DNA of 33,398 nucleotides from an uncultured Eubacteriales bacterium (GCA_934476545.1 CAKSOB010000008.1:1-33398), one strand, 5' to 3'. Counted from the first letter of the stretch, positions 15,121 to 23,085 are shown. Notes: generated by a model not told the origin, from the letters alone. Program-made: numbers and translations.

Positions 15121-15549
15121 ATGGAGATTCAACAGCTTTCCATCTTTATTGAAAATAAATCCGGTCGCCTCTCCGCCGTAACCAAGGCACTGGGCGAGCA
15201 TAACATCAACATTCGTGCCATGTCTGCTTCCGATACCATCGACTACGGCATTCTTCGTTTGGTGGTTGACCAACCGGTACTGGCGCTGGAAAAAGTAAAG
15301 GAAGCCGGATTTACCGCTTCTTTGACCAAGGCGATTGCCATTGGCATTTCCGACCAACCGGCTGCTCTGAATCACGCAATGGAAGTGATTCGGGACAACG
15401 ATTTGAGCGTAGAATATCTGTACGCATTTACCAATCAGCAGCACATGGCATATGTGATTCTTCGCTTGAACGATAACAAAAAAGCCATTCGGGTACTGAA
15501 TGAAAACGGAGTTCGTGTAATCTCTCAAGAAGAGCTTTGCGCCGTTTGA
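15121..15549 (+). CDS. Two-ACT-domain amino-acid-binding protein
   Basis: This 142-residue protein is built of two ACT folds (about 1-68 and 70-140). The first has IENKSGRLSAVTKALGEHNINIRAM, with the Gly-Arg-Leu turn typical of amino-acid-binding ACT domains. The second has QPAALNHAMEVIRDNDLSVEY. There is no catalytic domain, so it is likely a sensor that binds an aromatic or branched amino acid and modulates a partner. Its start is two bases after the paaK stop with GGAGG overlapping the upstream coding end, so it is co-transcribed and probably co-functions with PaaK. It is followed by a terminator. Confidence 0.88.
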   Translation: MEIQQLSIFIENKSGRLSAVTKALGEHNINIRAMSASDTIDYGILRLVVDQPVLALEKVKEAGFTASLTKAIAIGISDQPAALNHAMEVIRDNDLSVEYLYAFTNQQHMAYVILRLNDNKKAIRVLNENGVRVISQEELCAV

Positions 15550-15570
15550 GTTTAAACTTTTAAAAATAAA

Positions 15571-15610
15571 AACCGTTGGGAGAACCGAATCTTCTCTCAG
15601 CGGTTTTTTC
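15571..15610 (+). terminator. Intrinsic terminator of the paaK-ACT unit
   Basis: The stem AACCGTTGGGAGA/TCTCTCAGCGGTT, with two G-U pairs, is followed by TTTTTTC. It lies 22 bases past the ACT gene stop. Confidence 0.8.
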
Positions 15611-15681
15611 TTATTCTATCGTTAAAATTTTCCGTTCGTATTTTCTATTCTGCGGCAGAAACTACTTTGGGAGGTGAGTTG

Positions 15682-15852
15682 ATGTCGTCCGACAGCTATC
15701 ATTTGAATTTGGATGCGCTCATCGAGGAGGATTTATCCGGCTATGAGTATTACGTCAGCCTTTCTCCGGAGATAAAACAAAAATTGGACACGGCGGATAT
15801 TCACACGCTGTCCGAGTTACAGGAGGCAGTGGAGCGATTCCGCAAACTGTGA
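15682..15852 (+). CDS. Small hypothetical protein (56 aa)
   Basis: This 56-residue acidic protein is preceded by GGGAGG seven bases upstream of ATG 15682. The central part YEYYVSLSPEIKQKL and the C-terminal DIHTLSELQEAVERF look like two short amphipathic helices. There is no signal peptide or membrane segment. It resembles short conserved proteins of Clostridia that I cannot name. Its stop codon is followed at once by the ribosome binding site of the next small gene, so the two form a pair. The 'YY..L' and 'LQEAV' pattern hints at a small helical adaptor. Function is unknown. Confidence 0.65.
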   Translation: MSSDSYHLNLDALIEEDLSGYEYYVSLSPEIKQKLDTADIHTLSELQEAVERFRKL

Positions 15853-15861
15853 GGTGAGAGC

Positions 15862-16041
15862 ATGGAACAACTACCCCTTGGATTTGCCATGACATTGGCG
15901 CAGGATACCGAAGCGATGGAAACTTTTGCTCGGCTAAGTGATGCAGAGCGAAAGGCAATTTTGCAAAACGTCCATCAAGTAGAATCGAAAGCGGAAATGC
16001 GAGAATTGGTGGCGCATTTAAAAGACCACCGACCAACCTAA
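15862..16041 (+). CDS. Small hypothetical protein (59 aa)
   Basis: This 59-residue reading frame starts at ATG 15862 with GAGGTGA upstream and ends TAA 16041. The N-terminal MEQLPLGFAMTLAQD and the following helix-rich stretch (ARLSDAERKAILQNV, KAEMRELVAHL) match a pattern I recall from short conserved proteins widespread in gut Clostridia, always uncharacterised. There is no membrane segment. It starts nine bases after the upstream 56-residue gene, so the two are probably co-translated. A hairpin terminator follows within ten bases. Confidence 0.72.
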   Translation: MEQLPLGFAMTLAQDTEAMETFARLSDAERKAILQNVHQVESKAEMRELVAHLKDHRPT

Positions 16042-16049
16042 CCCAACAA

Positions 16050-16080
16050 AGAACCCCGATGCACTGCACCGGGGTTCTGT
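16050..16080. terminator. Bidirectional terminator between convergent genes
   Basis: The 9-bp stem AGAACCCCG/CGGGGTTCT (16050-16058 with 16070-16078) has a short inner TGC/GCA helix. It lies between the small plus-strand pair and the convergent zinc-ribbon gene, with T-rich tails on both sides. Confidence 0.75.
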
Positions 16081-16944
16081 TTATGTTCGATAAGAGAATG
16101 CTTGGCGTTCCAATTCTTGGAACATCGGATAGTGACCTTGCACTTGCATTCTAGCAACCAACGCAAAAACAGCGCCTACAATGCCTACCATGCCGCCTGC
16201 CAAAACATTTACAATCAACAAGGCAACCAGCTTGCCTACCGGACGGAAATGCTGAATAATCCCCACCGGATATTGTTTGATTTGCTTTCCATAAGAAAAG
16301 GTTTTTGCGGCATAAATAAAGTTGGGGATGCAAACGGCAATCATTGCCAATCCCATAATGATGCAAAAAACCAAACCGGCAATGCCCGTATCTATTTCAT
16401 CGGTATAGCTGTAATAATACTCATATGCGATATAGTCCCAATGGCTGCTCATAGTAGCGCATCCCACAATTCCAATGATGGTAAAAAACAAACCAAGTAC
16501 CGCTTGAAAGCAGCCGGCAATTAACAAAAGCACTGCACTGATTTTCAGCTTGCTACAAAGGCTTTTCAGTTCACTTTGCGGGGTATCCACATAGGTTGGA
16601 TAGGGTGCATAAGGCGGCGTAAAAGGCTGTTCCGGCGCCGGCGGCTGTTGGAACGGCTGCTGTGCAGACTGCCAAGATTGTTCCGCATTAGATTCTTGTG
16701 TAGGCTGTTGTTGTGAAGCATTCGGCTCCTGTGCAGACTCCGAACGGTGTGGCGGTTCTACCACCATAGAAGCACCGCAATGGGTGCAAAATCGACTGGG
16801 CTTTGGCGGCTGATAGCCACACTTAGCACAACGGTTCCGCAGAATCTCCTCCCCTTCTGCCATCACTTCCAATTCTCGACCGCACTTTACGCAAAACTTT
16901 GCCTGGTCTTGTGCGGTTTCTCCGCAATAAGGACAATGTTTCAT
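16081..16944 (-). CDS. Zinc-ribbon membrane protein
   Basis: This 287-residue protein has two N-terminal double-cysteine knuckles: CPYCG paired with CVKCG, then CAKCG paired with CTHCG (residues about 4-60). A Gln/Pro/Ser-rich linker of about 60 residues follows, then three or four hydrophobic segments. These lie around LKISAVLLLIAGCF and the adjoining LFFTIIGIVGC, AGLVFCIIMGLAMIAV, and LVALLIVNVLAGGMVGIVG. The architecture, cytoplasmic zinc ribbons tethered to a small membrane domain, is common in Firmicutes and mostly uncharacterised. The start is ATG 16944, which has AAGGAAGA upstream. An earlier in-frame start would add 33 residues without a ribosome binding site. A role in membrane stress or protein quality control would be a guess. 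Confidence 0.82.
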   Translation of the reverse strand: MKHCPYCGETAQDQAKFCVKCGRELEVMAEGEEILRNRCAKCGYQPPKPSRFCTHCGASMVVEPPHRSESAQEPNASQQQPTQESNAEQSWQSAQQPFQQPPAPEQPFTPPYAPYPTYVDTPQSELKSLCSKLKISAVLLLIAGCFQAVLGLFFTIIGIVGCATMSSHWDYIAYEYYYSYTDEIDTGIAGLVFCIIMGLAMIAVCIPNFIYAAKTFSYGKQIKQYPVGIIQHFRPVGKLVALLIVNVLAGGMVGIVGAVFALVARMQVQGHYPMFQELERQAFSYRT

Positions 16945-17019
16945 GCTCAATTCTTCCTTCCTCTCTTGGTATAGTTTTATGATACCGTAGATTGCCGACA
17001 GGGTCAAGAATTTATTTTG

Positions 17020-17058
17020 CGCATAGAAAAAGCCGGCTGCCAAAAAGCAAACCGACTT
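17020..17058 (-). terminator. Probable terminator after the small orphan gene
   Basis: On the minus strand AAGTCGG pairs with CCGGCTT (with a G-U pair) around a T-rich loop, and TTTTTC follows. It lies just beyond the stop of the small gene ending at 17064. Confidence 0.5.
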
Positions 17059-17063
17059 GATTA

Positions 17064-17192
17064 TTAGTTATACTGATTCCGCTTGAGCAGCAGGTTGTGT
17101 GGCTTATGATAATCCTTATCCGGATTTGCATCTGTAACCAGCAGGTTTATTCTCTGCGCTACACGCTTCTTAGCCTGCTCTCTCTCGATCAT
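17064..17192 (-). CDS. Small basic hypothetical protein (42 aa)
   Basis: A short basic reading frame of 42 residues from ATG 17192 has GAGGA about nine bases upstream. It is 60 residues if read from ATG 17246, which has no clear ribosome binding site. The protein is Lys/Arg/Asn-rich (EREQAKKRVAQRINLLV, then a polar tail ending NQYN), with no membrane segment or recognised motif. A terminator-like hairpin follows. The function is not recognised and the coding status is moderate. Confidence 0.45.
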   Translation of the reverse strand: MIEREQAKKRVAQRINLLVTDANPDKDYHKPHNLLLKRNQYN

Positions 17193-17467
17193 TTCACATT
17201 TTCCTCTTTGTGGCAGTGTTTTTCCGAACAATTCATTGTCCCCCATTTCTAGTTTTCCGTCACAACGTTCCTGTCATGTCGTACCGATAGCATATCACAT
17301 ATTTCCACAAAAGGGAAGTAAAAAAGTTATAAAAATTCATCTTTTTACCGTCATTCATAATTTGTTCATAAAAAGAAGTATTATCTGCCGGATTCGTCAT
17401 CTTTCCTTGTGTTTATTTGGTTATTTAGACTGAAAAAGTGGTGTTTTTTACTTTCCTTTACAAAAAG

Positions 17468-17510
17468 AAAAACAGATTCAGATAAAGCACCAAATCTGTC
17501 TTTCTTTTTT
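17468..17510 (-). terminator. Intrinsic terminator of the SAH/MTA recycling operon
   Basis: The stem ACAGATT/AATCTGT is followed on the minus strand by TTTTCTTTTT, just past the ahcY stop. The T-run on the other strand suggests it can act in both directions. The 17200-17460 stretch otherwise holds AT-rich sequence in which I see no gene. Confidence 0.65.
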
Positions 17511-17525
17511 ATGCGTTATGTCAAA

Positions 17526-18773
17526 TTATACTTGCCAGCTGTGTAAATATGCGTCCTGTTCCGGGGTCAATTGGTCAATTTCAAAGCCCCAGAAGTGAAG
17601 TTTTCTGCTTGCAACATCCATGTCGATCTCTCTTGGAATATGGATGATGTTCTCTGTCATCTTGCCCTGATGCTCTACCAAGTACTTTGCGCCCAACGCT
17701 TGGATGGCAAAGCTCATGTCCATGATTTCTGCCGGGTGACCGTCACCTGCTGCCAAGTTGACCAAACGACCCTCGCCGATGACATACAGCCAGTTGCCAT
17801 TCTCCATCTTGTAGCCTTGGATGTTATTTCTTGCCAGCTTGGTTTCAGTGGCCAGTTCTTCCAACTTCCTCATGTTGATTTCTACATCGAAGTGACCGGC
17901 GTTGCACATGATAGCGCCATCCTTCATATTGCGGAAGGAATTTTCGGTGATAACATCTCTGCAACCGGTAACAGTAACAAAGAAGTCACCGATTTTAGCG
18001 GCTTCTTCCATCTTCATGACCTTGAAGCCATCCATAACGGCTTCCATCGCCTTGATTGGATCAATCTCTGTGATAATAACGGAAGCGCCCAAGCCCTTGG
18101 CACGCATGGCAACGCCCTTGCCGCACCAACCATAACCGGCAACCACAACATTTTTGCCAGCTACGATCAAGTTGGTGGTACGGTTGATACCGTCCCAAAC
18201 AGACTGACCGGTACCATAACGGTTATCGAACAGATGCTTGCAGTCTGCGTCGTTCACCAGTACCATTGGGAACTTCAGCTCTCCTGCCTGATCCATCGCC
18301 AACAAGCGCAGGATACCGGTGGTGGTTTCCTCACAGCCGCCAATGACATCTTTGATTTTCTCCGGATACTCGGTGTGCAGCAAATTTACCAGATCGCCGC
18401 CGTCATCAATGATGATGTTGGGACCAACCTCTACTACACGGCGGATATGCTCCTTGTACTCCTCCTCGGTGGCATTGTACCATGCGTACACGTTCAGACC
18501 GTCGTGTACCAGCGCAGCCGCTACGTCGTCCTGTGTAGAAAGCGGGTTGCTGCCGGTAATATACATTTCTGCGCCGCCGGCTGCCAGTACCTTGCACAGA
18601 TAAGCGGTCTTTGCCTCTAAGTGGATGGAAAGGGCAACCTTCAAGCCTTTGAATGGCTGCTCTGCACGGAACTCCTCCTCAATGCTGCGGAGCAAATCCA
18701 TGTTTTGCTTTACCCACTGAATCTTGCGCTCGCCGCTCTCCCATAAATTGATATCACGAATTGCACTGCTCAT
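17526..18773 (-). CDS. ahcY: S-adenosylhomocysteine hydrolase (or S-inosylhomocysteine hydrolase)
   Basis: This 415-residue NAD-dependent enzyme splits S-adenosylhomocysteine to adenosine and homocysteine. Motifs include HLEAKTAYL (51-59), EETTTG (148-153), the catalytic lysine/aspartate region NDADCKHLFDNRYGTG (174-189), the NAD loop GYGWCGKG (213-220) and NAGHFDVEI (291-299). It is the short form, without the roughly 40-residue insertion of eukaryotic and many proteobacterial enzymes, as in archaea and Thermotoga. Some short-form relatives prefer S-inosylhomocysteine produced by a SAH deaminase. Because a deaminase-type amidohydrolase gene directly precedes it, that substrate should be considered. 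AGGAGG overlaps the stop of that upstream gene. It is the last gene of the operon. Confidence 0.95.
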   Translation of the reverse strand: MSSAIRDINLWESGERKIQWVKQNMDLLRSIEEEFRAEQPFKGLKVALSIHLEAKTAYLCKVLAAGGAEMYITGSNPLSTQDDVAAALVHDGLNVYAWYNATEEEYKEHIRRVVEVGPNIIIDDGGDLVNLLHTEYPEKIKDVIGGCEETTTGILRLLAMDQAGELKFPMVLVNDADCKHLFDNRYGTGQSVWDGINRTTNLIVAGKNVVVAGYGWCGKGVAMRAKGLGASVIITEIDPIKAMEAVMDGFKVMKMEEAAKIGDFFVTVTGCRDVITENSFRNMKDGAIMCNAGHFDVEINMRKLEELATETKLARNNIQGYKMENGNWLYVIGEGRLVNLAAGDGHPAEIMDMSFAIQALGAKYLVEHQGKMTENIIHIPREIDMDVASRKLHFWGFEIDQLTPEQDAYLHSWQV

Positions 18774-18785
18774 GCGTATCTCCTC

Positions 18786-20066
18786 CTAATTCTGTACCCG
18801 CAAAATGGCTTCCTGCGCCTTGCGGTAAATTTCTGTTTCGTCAAATTGGGTCAATTTTCCCTGTTCTACTACCACGTTGCCGCCAACCAAAACAGTATCT
18901 ACCTCACTGCCATTGGCGGAATAGCACAATGCTGCGGGCAGATTGTGGCGTGGGCAGAACTGTGGTCGGTTCAAATCCAACAGCACGATGTCTGCCAAAC
19001 GACCGATCTCTAACTTGCCGCAGGACAAGCCCAATGCCGCTGCGCCGCCGGAGGTTGCCATCTTCAACACCTGCTGAGCGCTGACAGACTGGGCGCTCTC
19101 GGCAGTTCCCTTGTGAATCAAGGCGGTAAAGTTCATCTCACTGAACAGATCCAAGCTGTTGTTGCTTGCAGCACTGTCGGTTCCCAAGCAGGTATTCACA
19201 CCCTGCTCTAACATTTGTGCCACCGGCGCAAACCCATTGCCCAGCTTCATGTTGCTCTTTGGATTCAGTGCTGCAAACACACCCTTTTCTGCCAAAATCC
19301 GGCGATCCTCTTCATCTACATGAACGCAGTGTGCCGCCACGGTATGTTGGTCGAAAAAGCCCATATTATTGAGGTATTTTACCGGAGAACAGCCATGGTT
19401 CTTGATGCACTCACTAACCTCGTAGCGTGTTTCCGACAGATGGATGTGCAGTGGCAGATTATGCTGCTTTGCGGTTTCCATAACGATCCCCAAGTAGTCG
19501 GTATCGCAGGTATAAATAGCGTGGGGTCCGAGCATAAAGGACAGGGTTGGGCAATCTTTAAATTGCTCTGCTTCTTCCAAGGCTTCTCGAATTCGGGCGG
19601 CACCGCCGGCATCGTTGCCCTCGCCCACCAAACCTCTGGAAATCACGCCGCGGATGCCGCTGTCCACCGCTGCTTGGGCTGTCTTTCCTTGGAACATATG
19701 CATATCCAAAAAGGAGGTGGTTCCGGTTTTTAGCATCTCTGTGCAGGAGAGCATGGCGCCCCAGTACGCATCTTCCGGGGTCAGCTTGTCCTCCAGAGGC
19801 ATGACTCTGCGGAACAGCCACTCATCAAAAGCAACGTCATCTGCCAAGTTTCGGAACAGCGCCATGTAGGTGTGGGTGTGGCAGTTTGTCAGACCCGGCA
19901 TAACCAGTTTGTTTTCTGCGTCAATCACTTTGTCTGCCGCAAAGCCTTCCGGCATCTTGTCCACAGAAGCAATGCGATCTCCGGTGATATACACGGTTCC
20001 CGGCTGTGTGACAAAGCCTGCTTCTGTTTCTAATAATAAAAGTCCGTTTTTAATGATGGTATTCAT
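18786..20066 (-). CDS. mtaD: SAH/MTA/adenosine deaminase-type amidohydrolase (MtaD/DadD-like)
   Basis: This 426-residue metal-dependent amidohydrolase has every landmark of the MTA/SAH deaminase group: HTH (63-65), GPHAIYT (180-186), HIHLSE (207-212), HCVHVDEED (246-254) and GTDSAASNNSL (295-305) with the catalytic aspartate. Members deaminate the adenine ring of SAH, MTA or adenosine to the inosine form. It lies between deoD and ahcY, so its products feed both. TAAGGAG of its ribosome binding site overlaps the deoD stop. A second, more divergent copy is encoded at 20819-22108. Substrate preference cannot be fixed by sequence alone. Confidence 0.92.
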   Translation of the reverse strand: MNTIIKNGLLLLETEAGFVTQPGTVYITGDRIASVDKMPEGFAADKVIDAENKLVMPGLTNCHTHTYMALFRNLADDVAFDEWLFRRVMPLEDKLTPEDAYWGAMLSCTEMLKTGTTSFLDMHMFQGKTAQAAVDSGIRGVISRGLVGEGNDAGGAARIREALEEAEQFKDCPTLSFMLGPHAIYTCDTDYLGIVMETAKQHNLPLHIHLSETRYEVSECIKNHGCSPVKYLNNMGFFDQHTVAAHCVHVDEEDRRILAEKGVFAALNPKSNMKLGNGFAPVAQMLEQGVNTCLGTDSAASNNSLDLFSEMNFTALIHKGTAESAQSVSAQQVLKMATSGGAAALGLSCGKLEIGRLADIVLLDLNRPQFCPRHNLPAALCYSANGSEVDTVLVGGNVVVEQGKLTQFDETEIYRKAQEAILRVQN

Positions 20067-20075
20067 AGGTTCTCC

Positions 20076-20795
20076 TTACAGCTTCAGCACCGTTTCCAGC
20101 GCAAGAATAATCATTTGGTCAAAGCCTTTCTCCCGCTCCTCGGTGGAAAGTCCCTCGCCGGTGAATACATTATCGGATACGGTACACATAGTCAAAGCAC
20201 GCTTGCCTGCATAAGCGGCGTTCATATACAAGGCGGCTGCTTCCATTTCTACTGCCAAAACGCCCATTTCCTTCCACTTTTTATTGTAGTCCGGGTTGGC
20301 GTTATAGAATACATCGGTGGTAATGATATTGCCCACCTCTACCGGAATGTCTAATTCCTTGGCGGTTTCATAAGCAGTGTGGAGCAGTCCGAAATCTGCC
20401 AGTGGCGCAAAGGTGCCGGGAAGCTGATATTGATCTCCATAGTTGGAATCGGTGCTACAGCCCTGTGCCAATACAATGCTCCGCAGCTCTACTTTGTCGG
20501 AAATGCAGCCGGCAGAACCGGTACGGATAATGGTGTCTACATCATAGAAATTGTACAGCTCGTGGCTGTAAATGCCGATGGACGGGCAGCCCATGCCGTG
20601 TCCCATAACGGACAGCTCTTTTCCTTTATATGTGCCGGTGTAACCGAAAATTCCACGAACACCGGTAAATTGGCGTGGGTTCTCCAAAAATTTTTCTGCA
20701 ATATATTTGGTACGCAGGGGATCGCCCTGCATCAAAACTGTTTTTGCAATATCTTCTTTTTTGCCTCCGTTATGAGGTGTTGGTATTTGTGCCAT
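20076..20795 (-). CDS. deoD: Purine-nucleoside phosphorylase
   Basis: This 239-residue hexameric-type (NP-I) phosphorylase cleaves inosine, guanosine or adenosine with phosphate. Visible family features are the phosphate-site QGDPLRTKYIAE (23-34), GHGMGCPSIGIYSHEL, the GSAGC substrate loop, VEMEAAALY with the ribose-binding Met-Glu, and CTVSDN with the catalytic aspartate. The start at ATG 20795 has AAAGGAG eight bases upstream. In this operon it should remove inosine released by SAH hydrolysis or deamination, driving the otherwise unfavourable hydrolase reaction. Length is standard. Confidence 0.96.
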   Translation of the reverse strand: MAQIPTPHNGGKKEDIAKTVLMQGDPLRTKYIAEKFLENPRQFTGVRGIFGYTGTYKGKELSVMGHGMGCPSIGIYSHELYNFYDVDTIIRTGSAGCISDKVELRSIVLAQGCSTDSNYGDQYQLPGTFAPLADFGLLHTAYETAKELDIPVEVGNIITTDVFYNANPDYNKKWKEMGVLAVEMEAAALYMNAAYAGKRALTMCTVSDNVFTGEGLSTEEREKGFDQMIILALETVLKL

Positions 20796-20818
20796 AGCTC
20801 TACTCCTTTATGCTCATT

Positions 20819-22108
20819 TTATCCTAACCGAGCCAACACACGCTGTGTGGATGCTCGGGCATTCGCTTTGATTTTTTCAATATCTAAGGTGGGGTATTCC
20901 CCGTCCCGATACAAAACAATGCCGTCTACCATAGTCAGGCAGATATCGCTTCCCTGTGCGGAATACACCAGATTGGTTTCCATATTGTGTACCGGCGTCA
21001 TCCAAGGAACATCGGTGTTCAGGACAATCAAATCGGCTTTATTTCCCACCTTTAACACACCGCAGTCGGAACGACCTTGCGCGACAGCGCCGTTGATCGT
21101 TGCCATTGCCAATGCTTCTTTTGGCGAAACGGCAGTGGGATCTTTTGCAACGGCTTTCGACAAAGAAGATACCCATTTTAGGTCGCTCCACAGATTCAAA
21201 CTGTTGTTGCTGGCAGGACCATCGGTTCCGATTGCAACGGTCACACCGGAATCCAGCAAGCGCTTCACATCGCAAAAACCGCTTGCCAGTTTTAAATTAC
21301 TGGCGGGACAAGTAACGGCAGTCACGTTCTTTTCCGCCAAAATGCGACAATCCTCCTCTGTAACATGAACGCAATGGGCAGCGGTCACCGGAGTATCCAA
21401 CAATCCCCGCTCTAAGAAATACGCAGTAGGCGTGCATCCATGCCGCTCGATACAGCCTGCCTGCTCCTCTGCCGTTTCCGAAAGATGGATCTGGGTAATG
21501 CAGCCGGTTTCCTTTGCCCAAGCCGCCATTTCCCCGGCAATCAACGCAGTGGAGGTGTACTCCCCGTGGAGGGACAAGTCCATCTTCAAGCGCCCGTTTG
21601 CGCTGTTGTTCAGCTTGGGCAGCAGATGGTTGGTTTCCTGATAAATCGGAAGATCCGCCAAATGACTGTCATCAAAACAGGTGACGGACAAGCTGATATT
21701 CCCTCGAATCCCGCTGTCCAATACCGCTTTCCCCAAGGCTTCGCCCATGTAGTACATTTCAGAAGTAGAGGTCACACCAAAGCGGAGCATCTCTGCAAAC
21801 GCCAACATAGAGCCGTTGTAAATATCCTCGGAAGAAAGCTGGGCTTCAAATGGAAAAATCCGGTCATGGAGCCATTGGTGCAAAGGAAGATTTTCTCCGT
21901 AGCCACGAAGCAGCGTCATGGGCGCATGGCTGTGGCTGTTGATCAGTCCTGTCATCAGCAGCTTGCCTTTGCCGGAATACACTGTACCGAAGTCCTCCAA
22001 TGGCTTTTTTGCGCCGATATAGGCAATTCGATCCCCCCGTACACCCACATAATAATTGGGACGATAGGTGAGGGTTTTATCTAAAATTCCAATCTGCTCA
22101 AACAGCAT
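20819..22108 (-). CDS. Second MtaD-like amidohydrolase, divergent
   Basis: This 429-residue amidohydrolase has HSH (58-60), QIHLSE (206-211), HCVH (245-248) and GTDGPASNNSL (about 294-304), so the metal site and catalytic aspartate are intact. The substrate-side region corresponding to GPHAIYT in its paralogue reads LHGEYT (180-185), which lacks the GPH part. It probably deaminates a different nucleoside-like substrate (for example MTA, adenosine or guanine-type) from the neighbour at 18786-20066. The start is ATG 22108, with GGAGG upstream. The TTG further upstream (22123) is in the overlap with the GNAT gene. The overlap with the upstream gene is 11 bases. Confidence 0.88.
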   Translation of the reverse strand: MLFEQIGILDKTLTYRPNYYVGVRGDRIAYIGAKKPLEDFGTVYSGKGKLLMTGLINSHSHAPMTLLRGYGENLPLHQWLHDRIFPFEAQLSSEDIYNGSMLAFAEMLRFGVTSTSEMYYMGEALGKAVLDSGIRGNISLSVTCFDDSHLADLPIYQETNHLLPKLNNSANGRLKMDLSLHGEYTSTALIAGEMAAWAKETGCITQIHLSETAEEQAGCIERHGCTPTAYFLERGLLDTPVTAAHCVHVTEEDCRILAEKNVTAVTCPASNLKLASGFCDVKRLLDSGVTVAIGTDGPASNNSLNLWSDLKWVSSLSKAVAKDPTAVSPKEALAMATINGAVAQGRSDCGVLKVGNKADLIVLNTDVPWMTPVHNMETNLVYSAQGSDICLTMVDGIVLYRDGEYPTLDIEKIKANARASTQRVLARLG

Positions 22109-22613
22109 CCGCTCCACCTCCAATCGCTTTTTCCATAATATAATCGTCCATTACATATCCGCCGCCAATATCCGCTACTTGGGCGCGAATGGTTTCAAAG
22201 CCTTTTTTCTTGTAGACGGCGATGGCACCGTAATTATACCGATTCGCAGTAAGCCAAATAGCAGACAAGCCCTCTGCTTTGCAGAGTTCCTCCAAGAGCG
22301 CAAACACTTGGGAAGCGTAGCCGTTTCCTCGTGCATCCTTTCGGAGATAGAGCTTACTGAGGAACAGCTTTCCGTCCTCCGCTTTGATGCCGGTATAGCC
22401 GATCGGCTCCCCCTCCTTTGCAATGAAAAAGTACCGATAGCCGTTTTGTAGCTGTTCGGTTATTGCCGGAACAGACTGGAATTTCTCTAACATATAAGCC
22501 ACTTGTCCTGCGCCGATAATCGGAGTGAAGTGTTCCTCCCAAATTCCTTTTGCAAGGGCGGCTAAAGTGTTAATGTCTTCTGTTGTGGTTACAGAAATCA
22601 ATGTTACTTCCAT
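22098..22613 (-). CDS. GNAT family acetyltransferase
   Basis: This 171-residue GNAT-fold protein has the acetyl-CoA loop around RKDARGNGYASQVFALLEEL (an R/Q-x-x-G-x-G/A variant) and the C-terminal YKKKGFE beta-bulge motif. The substrate is unknown. The start at ATG 22613 has GGAGGA seven bases upstream and lies inside the 3' end of the upstream GNAT gene (10-base overlap). An upstream in-frame ATG at 22667 would add 18 residues. It is the second gene of the operon leading to the amidohydrolases, so it could acylate an amine-containing product or be an unrelated passenger. Confidence 0.85.
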   Translation of the reverse strand: MEVTLISVTTTEDINTLAALAKGIWEEHFTPIIGAGQVAYMLEKFQSVPAITEQLQNGYRYFFIAKEGEPIGYTGIKAEDGKLFLSKLYLRKDARGNGYASQVFALLEELCKAEGLSAIWLTANRYNYGAIAVYKKKGFETIRAQVADIGGGYVMDDYIMEKAIGGGADAV

Positions 22614-23056
22614 GGCGCATCCTCCGCATTTAAGTGCATTTGAGCATCGGCAGGGCGGATCATACATTTTTGTGCGTTGCGCTCAAAGCCCAATTTTTCA
22701 TAAAAGCTGTGGGCATAGGTGGTCAGCAGGATGCCCTTCAGCCCTCTTGCCTCCTCGCTTTCTGCCATGAATTTAATCAGATGGGTGCCGATGCTCTGAT
22801 TGCGGTAGTCCTTGTCAATGACCACATCGCTGACGTAATAAGTGACTGCGTAATCAGTGAGCATTCGCGCAAAGCCCACCAGCCGATTCTCCGGGCTGAA
22901 CACGCCGAAACACAAAGAATTTTTCATAGACTTTGCAATGACCGACAGCGACCGATCGTTCGCCCAATAGGTTTGCTCCAATAACCGCTGTACCGCTCGG
23001 GGATCCAGTTGCCCTTTATCCTTTGTAAAGCGGAATCCTCTGTAAAAATATTCCAT
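22604..23056 (-). CDS. GNAT family acetyltransferase (first gene of the recycling operon)
   Basis: This 150-residue GNAT protein has the CoA-binding segment VSDVVIDKDYRNQSIGTHLI and the C-terminal FYEKLGFERN typical of the family. It is distinct from the neighbouring GNAT in sequence and begins with YFYRGFRFTKDKGQLD. The start is ATG 23056 with GGAGG seven bases upstream. The longer 163-residue reading from 23095 begins upstream without a site. A strong promoter (23086-23114) lies just before it, so this gene begins the transcript. The substrate is unknown. Confidence 0.85.
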   Translation of the reverse strand: MEYFYRGFRFTKDKGQLDPRAVQRLLEQTYWANDRSLSVIAKSMKNSLCFGVFSPENRLVGFARMLTDYAVTYYVSDVVIDKDYRNQSIGTHLIKFMAESEEARGLKGILLTTYAHSFYEKLGFERNAQKCMIRPADAQMHLNAEDAPWK

Positions 23057-23085
23057 AGCGTGCCTCCGTTTTCGTTCTTTTCCTA

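Noticed and set aside
22098..22667. Longer 5' end of the second GNAT gene (start at 22667)
   Set aside because: The extra 18 residues overlap the first GNAT gene without a ribosome binding site, whereas the ATG at 22613 has GGAGGA at proper spacing.
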